Source: Hoeflea sp038900095 (lineage in GTDB: Bacteria > Pseudomonadota > Alphaproteobacteria > Rhizobiales > Rhizobiaceae). Taken from it: a DNA stretch of 64,000 bases. The number at the start of each line of letters is the position of its first letter. Within the stretch, counting starts at the first letter, position 1. The translations under genes and the position numbers were made by a program. Positions 57,297 through 64,000 of the stretch are shown in pieces. The notes under the pieces are model-generated. The model had not been told where the DNA came from. It made no database searches and worked only from the letters and a program-made list of their open reading frames with translations. Where the stretch lies: assembly GCF_038900095.1 (NCBI RefSeq), contig NZ_JBBMQQ010000010.1, forward strand, positions 1 through 64,000. The letters are read 5' to 3'.

Positions 57297-59210
57297 ATGA
57301 GAATGACAAAGCTGCTCGGCAAATACATCGCTTCAGTCGATCCGTTGCGGCAACAGGCCATGGCCAACGCCTATGCCCCAATCCTGCGCGCCATTCTGGT
57401 CCCGGGCTGCGCCTACTACGTGTTCATAACCTGGAGCCATTGGCAGGATGAAACCGGCCTGACGCTGGCAATACTCGGATCCATCAGCGCGGTCACGGCT
57501 CTCAGCTACTACCTGCTCAGACGCTACGGCCTTGCCGAACACTCGATGTCGCTGCAGCGGCTGGAGCTGGCAGGCCTGTTCATGAACCTGCTCATGTACA
57601 TGAACGTACTGAGCTACTTCATGATCCATTTTGAGCAATCCAAGCTGGTCTATTTCGCCTTGATGGCGGTTGTATTCTCGACAACCGGCGTAACGCTGAG
57701 AGGCACGTTGATCAGCGTGTTCCTCTCCCTGGCAACGCTTTACTGGTTCGCCTCCGGCCTTTCGCACCAGGTCTTCACCCAGTATCTCTCTATCGGCGTG
57801 GCCACCGCCTTCGCCTCTTTCAGCATGGCTTCGCTGCTGCGCAAAGCCATCCTTCGGCAAATCGACGCACGCCTGCTGGCCGACGAACTGGCTTCCAAGG
57901 CCAGGCGGCTGGCCGACACCGACATGTTGACCGGCATTCCCAACCGGCGCGCCATGTTTCAGAAGATCGACTACCTGGTCGAACAGGGACGCCCCTTCTG
58001 GATGGGAATATTCGATCTCGACGGCTTCAAGGCCATCAACGACGTGTATGGGCATATCATCGGGGACAGCCTGCTGCGCGCCGTAGTCGCCCGGGCCACC
58101 GAACTCGATTTTGACGGCGCAACATTCGGCCGGATCGGCGGCGATGAGTTCATCGCCATCTTCCCCGGGCACCTGAACGAAGACAAGATCGGGTTTCTTG
58201 GCAACTGCACCATCGAGGCGATCAGCCGTCCCTACCCGGTTGAACTCATGCAACTCGCAGTCGGCGCCTCGGCCGGTTTTTCCCATTTCCCCAGCATGGG
58301 CGTTTCCAGCGCCCAGCTCTACGAGAAAGCCGATTTCGCGCTTTACAAGGCCAAGATCCACAACCGCGGCCAGTGCGTGCTGTTTGACACGGCCGAAGAC
58401 GAGGAAATGAAACAGGCCATCGAAATAGAGCGCGAGCTGCGCGAAGGCGATCTCGAAAAAGAACTGTTCCTGCTGTTTCAGCCACAATACTCGCCCGTCC
58501 ACAAACGCGTCGTCAGTTTCGAAGCCCTTGCCCGCTGGCAGAGCCCCAAACTCGGACTGGTGCGTCCCGACCTGTTCATTCGTGCGGCAGAACGCTCAGG
58601 CCACATCCGCAAGGTTACGGAAATCCTGTTCAAGAAAGGCCTCGCCGAGCTGGCTGCATGGCCAAGTGACATCAGCCTGTCCTTCAACCTGTCTGCACAG
58701 GACATTTCAAGCCATACCTTCATTCTGTCCCTGCTCACCCAGATCATGGAGTCCGGCATCTCGCCAAGCCGTCTGGAATTCGAGATCACCGAAACTGCGG
58801 TCATGTCTGACCTTGAAAAATCACGGGCCCTTCTCGATCAATTGCGGGCCAGTGGCTGCAAGATTGCGCTGGATGACTTCGGTTCGGGGTATTCGAGCTT
58901 CGAGTATCTCGACCAATTGCCGCTCGACAAGGTCAAGATCGACCGCAGCTTCGTCCGCAAGGTGCCTCACAGCGTTACGTCGAAGGAGATTGTTGCCGGT
59001 GTGATCGGCTTGTGCCGCAAGCTGGATTTGCGCTGTGTTCTCGAAGGTGTCGAGACCCAGGATGAAATGGACATTCTGGGCAAGCTCGGACCCGACCTGA
59101 TCCAGGGATACCTTTACGGCAGGCCGATGAGCGCGGAAGATGCTGTGCGCATGATTCTGGATCAGGACAGGGCCCGGGCCGAACAGGAACCATTGAGCCA
59201 GTCTGCGTAA
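57297..59210 (+). CDS. Membrane-bound GGDEF-EAL dual c-di-GMP enzyme
   Basis: 637 residues. Five or six hydrophobic helices (about 28-195) form an N-terminal membrane sensor. The GGDEF domain keeps GGDEF at 281-285 (GRIGGDEFIAIF) and FDLDGFKAIND. No RxxD inhibitory site is seen before it. The EAL domain has EAL at 409-411, SFNLSAQD, EITETAV, ALDDFGSGYSS and KVKIDRSF, the full set for c-di-GMP phosphodiesterase. It could make or break c-di-GMP; which activity dominates is unknown. It is the only rightward gene in the division cluster, and the helical sensor is not the LapD HAMP/LapD_MoxY type. Confidence 0.93.
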   Translation: MRMTKLLGKYIASVDPLRQQAMANAYAPILRAILVPGCAYYVFITWSHWQDETGLTLAILGSISAVTALSYYLLRRYGLAEHSMSLQRLELAGLFMNLLMYMNVLSYFMIHFEQSKLVYFALMAVVFSTTGVTLRGTLISVFLSLATLYWFASGLSHQVFTQYLSIGVATAFASFSMASLLRKAILRQIDARLLADELASKARRLADTDMLTGIPNRRAMFQKIDYLVEQGRPFWMGIFDLDGFKAINDVYGHIIGDSLLRAVVARATELDFDGATFGRIGGDEFIAIFPGHLNEDKIGFLGNCTIEAISRPYPVELMQLAVGASAGFSHFPSMGVSSAQLYEKADFALYKAKIHNRGQCVLFDTAEDEEMKQAIEIERELREGDLEKELFLLFQPQYSPVHKRVVSFEALARWQSPKLGLVRPDLFIRAAERSGHIRKVTEILFKKGLAELAAWPSDISLSFNLSAQDISSHTFILSLLTQIMESGISPSRLEFEITETAVMSDLEKSRALLDQLRASGCKIALDDFGSGYSSFEYLDQLPLDKVKIDRSFVRKVPHSVTSKEIVAGVIGLCRKLDLRCVLEGVETQDEMDILGKLGPDLIQGYLYGRPMSAEDAVRMILDQDRARAEQEPLSQSA

Positions 59211-59397
59211 AACGCGACGCCCCCCCCAAGCACCGAGATTTTCAACACCAACAGGAAACTCAACACCACCTCTTCAAACCGAAACCGCTGAAGATACGCC
59301 CGGTCAATGTGCTCCCCGCTTCGAAACGCGCGCAAATGCGTTCCGTCCGTTTTTGCGACATCACCCCTGCTCTCTGACAATGTCAGCCGACAAAGGC

Positions 59398-60225
59398 TCA
59401 GGCGATCTTGCTGCGGGGCGCAGGCCTCACGTCGCCAATGTTACCCGTCTCGTAGCAAAGCACGATCTGGTCGCGTCCGCCGGTCTTGGCCGCATAAAGC
59501 GCCTTGTCGGCGCGTGAAAACACCTCTCCGAATTTCTCTTCCGGCAATGCCCGGGCCACCCCTCCCGAAACGGTGACGGAAAACCCGGCGTCATCGGCTT
59601 CGATCCGCATGCCGGCAATCCGCCGGCGGGCGATCTCGCCAAGCGCTGCAAATTCGCCGAAAGGCATGTCCCGGCAGAACACCGCAAACTCCTCGCCGCC
59701 GATCCGTGCACATGTGCACGTGTCGGGGAACACCTTCGCAAGCGCCTCGCCAACCTTGGCAATCACTGCGTCCCCGGCGAGGTGCCCGTAAGTGTCATTG
59801 ATGAACTTGAACTGGTCGAGGTCGAGCACCAGCATCGCCTTGTCCTGGTCGCAGCGGTCGAACTGGTCGAGAAACGCACGGCGGTTGGCAAGCCCGGACA
59901 GCATGTCGGTCCGGCTCAACCGTTCGAACTCCGTCCGCGACACGCCAAGATCATGGATCGCAAACCCGACCGGAACATAGGCAAGCACGGCAAGGATGAA
60001 TGTAATGGGTGGTGTCAGAACCGTGGCGATGATCAGCGCCGAACCAAGCCCGTAGGGAAGCAGGTCGAACGCGTAAAGCAGGAAATGGGCTCCAAGATTG
60101 AGGCCATAGGCCACCAGTGCCACCTTGCACGCCACCCAGACGGCCTTGCGGCAAATGTCGCGGTAGCTGGCAAATCCGCCGAAAAACAGCTGGTCGACAA
60201 TCCACCCGCGGATAACGCTGCCCAT
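59398..60225 (-). CDS. Membrane-bound GGDEF diguanylate cyclase
   Basis: 275 residues from ATG 60225, with GGGGAG upstream. Two hydrophobic helices (about 35-62, 63-90) precede a short signalling helix (FERLSRTDMLSGLANRRAF). The GGDEF domain has LDLDQFKFINDTYGHLAGD and GGEEF at 176-180, so it should be catalytically competent. No RxxD I-site is seen. It makes c-di-GMP at the inner membrane. It reads with murB from 120 bases downstream of that gene and may be expressed with the mur operon. Confidence 0.92.
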   Translation of the reverse strand: MGSVIRGWIVDQLFFGGFASYRDICRKAVWVACKVALVAYGLNLGAHFLLYAFDLLPYGLGSALIIATVLTPPITFILAVLAYVPVGFAIHDLGVSRTEFERLSRTDMLSGLANRRAFLDQFDRCDQDKAMLVLDLDQFKFINDTYGHLAGDAVIAKVGEALAKVFPDTCTCARIGGEEFAVFCRDMPFGEFAALGEIARRRIAGMRIEADDAGFSVTVSGGVARALPEEKFGEVFSRADKALYAAKTGGRDQIVLCYETGNIGDVRPAPRSKIA

Positions 60226-60346
60226 GAAACCACTCCCCTTCACCAGGCAGGTTTTAGGCATGCCGCGTTAAGAATTTGTTTCCATTAAGCGTTTCCGGTG
60301 AAACCGCCGGAAGTGCCGGGTGCGCGTCGTACACTCGGCGATTGTA

Positions 60347-61324
60347 TCAAACCATCTGACCTAGAAATTCCTGCACCACCTGCTCCGGCTCGAACAGCCC
60401 CAGCCGCTTGATCTCCCATTCGAGCCTGACGCCCGAACTCTCGAGCACCCGTGCACGCACGGTTTCGCCAAGGTTTTCGAGCTCGTAGCCCGAAGCCGTG
60501 CCGGTGTTGATCATGAAATTACAGTGCATCGGCGACATCTGCGCCCCGCCAACGGTCAAGCCGCGGCAGCCGGCCTTGTCGATTTCCTTCCAGGCTGAAC
60601 TGCCCTCGGGGTTCTTGAAGGTCGAGCCGCCGGTCTTCTCGCGGATCGGCTGCACCGTCTCGCGGTGATGCTGAACCGCGTCCATGGCTTCACGGATCTC
60701 GGTCTTGTCGGCCGGCATGCCTTCGAAAATCGCGCGGGTGAAGATCAGGTCCTTCGGCGCCGAGGAATGCCGGTAGGCATAGCCCATGTCGGCGTTCGAC
60801 AGCACATGCCGCCCGCCCTTGCGGTCGATGGCATGAACTTCGACAACCCGTTCGCGGGTTTCCACCCCGTTGGCCCCGGCATTCATGCGCAGGGCGCCGC
60901 CGATGGCGCCGGGAATCCCGTGGTAGAAATGAAACCCGCCAAGCCCGGTCTCGAGCGCCAGCGCCGCCAGATGCTTGTCCGGGCAGACCGCACCCGCCGC
61001 AAGCCGCGTGTCCGACACCTGCTCCGCGCGTCCAAACCCCTTGGCCGACAGGCGGATCACAACGCCCGGAATGCCGCCATCACGCACCAGCAGGTTGGAG
61101 CCGATGCCGACCGGAAGCACCGGAACGTCCTCGGGAAGCGCTGCAAGAAAAGCCGAGAGATCATCCTCGTCAAGCGGCTGAAACAGAAGTTCCGCCGGCC
61201 CGCCGGTCCGGAACCATGTCACCTTTGACATCTCCGCATTCGGCGTCATCCGGCCCCGGACATCGCCGAGCTTGCCGTCAAGCGATGCCAGCAGCTTTTC
61301 GCCATCGACCTGCAGCGGCTTCAT
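60347..61324 (-). CDS. murB: UDP-N-acetylenolpyruvoylglucosamine reductase
   Basis: 325 residues; ATG 61324 overlaps the murC stop (ATGA). The FAD-binding domain includes TWFRTGGPAELLFQP and PVLPVGIGSNLLVRDGG. The conserved GIPGAIGGALRMNAGANG and TGGSTFKNPEGSSAWKEID (substrate loop) follow, with MHCNFMINTG near the end. It reduces the enolpyruvyl group to give UDP-MurNAc. Confidence 0.96.
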   Translation of the reverse strand: MKPLQVDGEKLLASLDGKLGDVRGRMTPNAEMSKVTWFRTGGPAELLFQPLDEDDLSAFLAALPEDVPVLPVGIGSNLLVRDGGIPGVVIRLSAKGFGRAEQVSDTRLAAGAVCPDKHLAALALETGLGGFHFYHGIPGAIGGALRMNAGANGVETRERVVEVHAIDRKGGRHVLSNADMGYAYRHSSAPKDLIFTRAIFEGMPADKTEIREAMDAVQHHRETVQPIREKTGGSTFKNPEGSSAWKEIDKAGCRGLTVGGAQMSPMHCNFMINTGTASGYELENLGETVRARVLESSGVRLEWEIKRLGLFEPEQVVQEFLGQMV

Positions 61325-62745
61325 GCACCGCCCCCGGCCTGAGGCTTGAGCGCATTGAGTTCCTTGGGTAACTGGTTGGCCCATTGCGTGATCGTGCCGG
61401 CCCCGAGACAGACAACGTAATCGCCCGGCTTGGCGATCTCGGCGATCAGCGGCGCCAGCGCCGACGGTCCGTCGATCAGCCGTGCGTCGCGATGGCCGCC
61501 AGCCTTCATGCTTGAGACCAGATGCGCGGAATCAATACCTTCGATCGGATCTTCCCCGGCCGCATAGACCGGCGCCATGATCACCGTGTTGGCGTCGTTA
61601 AAACAGGCGGAAAAATCATCGAACAGGCTTTCAAGCCGCGAATAGCGATGCGGCTGGGCAACAGCAATCACCCGGCCCGGGCAGGCATCACGGGCAGCAG
61701 ACAGCACCGCCTTGATCTCGACCGGATGGTGGCCGTAATCGTCAAACACCTCGACGCCGTTCCAGCTGCCGGTGTTGGTAAAGCGGCGCTTGACCCCGCC
61801 AAACTGCCCCAGGCCCTTGGCGATCTGATCCGGCGTCAGCCCCAGTTCACTGGCAACGGCAATCGCCGCAACCGCATTGGAGACATTGTGCTTGCCCGGC
61901 ATCGGCAACCGCAGATCCTTGAGCTCGACCGTCTCGCCCGACTTGCGGCTGTGGATCACCACATCGAACACCGAAACCGGTCCGTCCATGCGGTGATTGG
62001 AATAGCGCACGTCCGACTGCGGGTTTTCACCATAGGTGATGACCCGGCGGTCCTCGATGCGGCTGACCAGCGCCTGCACTTCCGGATGGTCGAGGCACAT
62101 CACCCCGAAGCCGTAAAACGGCACATTCTCGACGAACTGCCGGAAGGCTGCGCGCACGGCATCGAAGGTGCCGTAATGATCAAGGTGTTCCGGATCGATA
62201 TTGGTGACGACCGCAATATCGGCAGGCAGCTTGAGGAACGTGCCGTCGCTCTCGTCGGCTTCCACCACCATCCACTCGCCCTCACCCATGCGGGCATTGG
62301 TGCCGTAGGCGTTGATGATGCCGCCATTGATCACCGTCGGATCAAGTCCGCCTGCTTCCAGAAGCGTCGCCACCATCGAGGTTGTCGTGGTCTTGCCGTG
62401 GGTGCCGCCAATCGCAATCGCGTTGCGGAACCGCATCAGTTCGGCCAGCATTTCGGCCCGGCGCACCACCGGCAAAAGCCGCTCGCGGGCAGCCATCAGC
62501 TCCGGATTGTTCTTCTTGATCGCGGTCGAGACCACAACGACTTCCGCGTCTCCGAGATTGGCGGCGGAATGGCCGATATGCACCTCGATGCCCTTGTCGC
62601 GCAGCCGCTGCACATTGGCGCTTTCGGACTGGTCAGAGCCCTGCACCTTGTAGCCGAGATTGTTGAGAACCTCGGCAATGCCGCTCATGCCGATGCCGCC
62701 GATGCCGACAAAATGCACCAGGCCGATAGTTTGTGGCATCTTCAT
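61321..62745 (-). CDS. murC: UDP-N-acetylmuramate--L-alanine ligase
   Basis: 474 residues. The dinucleotide-like loop HFVGIGGIGMSGIAEVL opens the protein; the ATP site GTHGKTTTTSMVATLL, NIDPEHLDHY and YGHHPVEIKA are the Mur ligase motifs. It adds L-Ala to UDP-MurNAc. Overlaps murG and murB by four bases each, so translation is coupled. Confidence 0.97.
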   Translation of the reverse strand: MKMPQTIGLVHFVGIGGIGMSGIAEVLNNLGYKVQGSDQSESANVQRLRDKGIEVHIGHSAANLGDAEVVVVSTAIKKNNPELMAARERLLPVVRRAEMLAELMRFRNAIAIGGTHGKTTTTSMVATLLEAGGLDPTVINGGIINAYGTNARMGEGEWMVVEADESDGTFLKLPADIAVVTNIDPEHLDHYGTFDAVRAAFRQFVENVPFYGFGVMCLDHPEVQALVSRIEDRRVITYGENPQSDVRYSNHRMDGPVSVFDVVIHSRKSGETVELKDLRLPMPGKHNVSNAVAAIAVASELGLTPDQIAKGLGQFGGVKRRFTNTGSWNGVEVFDDYGHHPVEIKAVLSAARDACPGRVIAVAQPHRYSRLESLFDDFSACFNDANTVIMAPVYAAGEDPIEGIDSAHLVSSMKAGGHRDARLIDGPSALAPLIAEIAKPGDYVVCLGAGTITQWANQLPKELNALKPQAGGGA

Positions 62746-63869
62746 GCGGGCGAACTCCTGAATTGATCTACACTGACGCCCTCCGCAATAGCTTCTGCCA
62801 GATTGGCAAGCAAGCGCGCGGCATCAGGTTTTCCCGTGGCCTGGGCGGCAGCGGCAGTCGATGCCAGCCCGGCGGGATCGTTCATGCGGTCGGCGATCAT
62901 GTTGGAGAGAACCTGTGCGGTCAGCTCCGATTGCTTGACCACGCTGGCGCCACCCTTGGCCATGAGAGCCTGTGCATTGGCGGCCTGGTCATGGTCGAGC
63001 GCAAACGGATAGGGCACCAGAATGGCCGACCGGCCAATCACCGCGATTTCAGATACCGTCGAGGCGCCGGAGCGCGAAACCACCAGATGCGCAGCCCCGA
63101 TACGCGCCGCCATGTCGGTGAAGAATGGCGACACCTCGGCCTTGACGCCCAGCTCCTCGAGCCGTTCGCGGACATGGGCTTCATCCTCGGGCCGCGCCTG
63201 CTGGGTGAGTTCCAGCCGCGCGCGCAACTCATCAGGCAGCAAGGCGATCGCCGAGGGAATCGTGTCGGAAAAGAATTGCGCACCCTGGCTGCCGCCGAAC
63301 ACCACCAGCCGGAACGGCTCGCCGTCAACCGAAGGCACATAGGGAATGGCCGCAGCGGCGATGACTTCCGGGCGCACCGGATTGCCGGTGATCACGGTCT
63401 TGTCCGCATATCTGCCCGTGCCCTCGGGCAGGAACCCGCCGGCGATGGCCTTGACCCGCGAGGCCAGCGCCTTGTTGGCCCGCCCCATCACCGCGTTCTG
63501 TTCATGCAGCATCGTCGGCAATCCGGCATTCGATGCCGCCAGCAGCGGCGGGATCGTCGGATAACCGCCAAACCCGATCACCGCATCGGGCCGGATCCTG
63601 CGGATCAGCGCACCGGCTTCCCGCACCCCCTTGAACAGGGTCCACAGCGCCTTGATCACCTTGACCGGGTTTTTCGAGCCTATCGTGGCCGAGCGCACAA
63701 CATGGATCTCGGATGCCGGAAACTTGCCGGAAAACCGCTCGGCGCGGCTATCGGTGACCAGGTGCACCCGGTGCCCGCGCGACGTCAGCTCATGTGCCAG
63801 CGCCTCGGCCGGAAACAGATGCCCGCCGGTGCCGCCCGCCGACAGCAGAAAAAGCTTGCTCTTTGCCAT
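62742..63869 (-). CDS. murG: UDP-GlcNAc transferase MurG
   Basis: 375 residues. LLSAGGTGGHLFPAEALAHEL is the first glycine-rich loop and VFGGSQGAQFFSD the second; VVSRSGASTVSEIAVIGRS binds UDP-GlcNAc. It converts lipid I to lipid II on the cytoplasmic face of the membrane. It starts four bases after the ftsW stop. Confidence 0.97.
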   Translation of the reverse strand: MAKSKLFLLSAGGTGGHLFPAEALAHELTSRGHRVHLVTDSRAERFSGKFPASEIHVVRSATIGSKNPVKVIKALWTLFKGVREAGALIRRIRPDAVIGFGGYPTIPPLLAASNAGLPTMLHEQNAVMGRANKALASRVKAIAGGFLPEGTGRYADKTVITGNPVRPEVIAAAAIPYVPSVDGEPFRLVVFGGSQGAQFFSDTIPSAIALLPDELRARLELTQQARPEDEAHVRERLEELGVKAEVSPFFTDMAARIGAAHLVVSRSGASTVSEIAVIGRSAILVPYPFALDHDQAANAQALMAKGGASVVKQSELTAQVLSNMIADRMNDPAGLASTAAAAQATGKPDAARLLANLAEAIAEGVSVDQFRSSPA

Positions 63870-63873
63870 CGCT

Positions 63874-64000
63874 CTATTCCGCCGCCACGCTCGCCACGGG
63901 CCGGTAGACGGTGCGTGGCTGGGCCCTGCTTTCCGGCCTGCGCCGGGTCAGGGCCAGCACGAAACCTGCCGTGATCGAGACCGCGATCATCGACGACCCG
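63874..64000 (-). CDS. ftsW: C-terminus of FtsW, partial
   Basis: The reverse strand ends at TAG 63874-63876 and reads SSMIAVSITAGFVLALTRRR then a basic tail ending RPVASVAAE. The segment GSSMIAV is the last-helix signature of the SEDS glycosyltransferases FtsW and RodA. The place directly before murG in the cluster identifies FtsW, the septal peptidoglycan polymerase. The rest lies beyond the right edge. Confidence 0.9.
   Translation of the reverse strand, partial: GSSMIAVSITAGFVLALTRRRPESRAQPRTVYRPVASVAAE

Noticed and set aside
57297..59210. The GGDEF-EAL gene as the missing LapD
   Set aside because: Its catalytic motifs are intact and its N-terminus is a multi-helix membrane domain; LapD has degenerate domains, a HAMP and a periplasmic output domain.

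Overview
The window is a GC-rich chromosomal segment of an alphaproteobacterium, most likely a member of the Rhizobiales (Rhizobiaceae or a Hoeflea-like relative). The evidence is the gene order ligA, recN, bamD, lpxC, ftsZ, ftsA, ftsQ, ddl, murB, murC, murG, ftsW, a long FtsZ (575 aa) and a long-tailed UvrB (966 aa). CreA, a DUF1127 protein and rhizobial-type intergenic repeats agree with this. The genus is inference; no rRNA gene is present.

1-8.0 kb: a type I secretion and biofilm-adhesin locus. The N-terminus of a giant VCBS-repeat adhesin runs off the left edge. It is divergent from a LapG-type periplasmic cysteine protease. Facing these is an operon of TolC-like channel, LapB-like ABC exporter, HlyD-like adaptor and a ribbon-helix-helix/PAS-like protein. 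The adhesin carries a candidate LapG di-alanine site near residue 129. No LapD-like receptor is in view. A long AT-rich control region and a tRNA-Lys(CTT) gene close this section.

8.7-19.5 kb: housekeeping and small accessory genes. These are a PhzF protein, a Nudix hydrolase with an endonuclease/exonuclease/phosphatase-fold partner, a DUF922 protease-like protein with a small membrane protein, a YARHG-domain protein, several orphan genes and uvrB. From about 13.8 to 15.0 kb there is an AT-rich patch holding a coiled-coil/zinc-ribbon protein and a membrane coiled-coil protein. Related palindromic repeats lie on either side. A mosaic of rhizobial intergenic repeats precedes uvrB.

19.8-44.5 kb: a hybrid histidine kinase with several PAS domains and two receivers, a repeat-containing lipoprotein, a YHYH protein, a METTL25/GSTCD-like methyltransferase, a Tat-exported metallo-beta-lactamase-fold protein and a membrane zinc peptidase. 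Then come gamma-glutamyltransferase, a P-type cation ATPase, CreA, a SCO copper chaperone, a cation/proton antiporter overlapping prmA, a DUF1127 protein, an aminopeptidase P, AzlCD, a spermidine-synthase-like protein and a PiT phosphate transporter.

44.7-64 kb: DNA ligase and RecN (repair), BamD and LpxC (outer membrane), then the division and cell-wall cluster, all read leftwards and mostly with overlapping genes. The cluster is interrupted between ddl and murB by two cyclic-di-GMP genes, a GGDEF-EAL protein on the opposite strand and a GGDEF protein. A strong intrinsic terminator follows ftsZ. I found no CRISPR array, transposase, integrase or prophage. The most promising lead is the adhesin locus with its protease, candidate cleavage site and operon-linked RHH/PAS gene, not a wholly new system.
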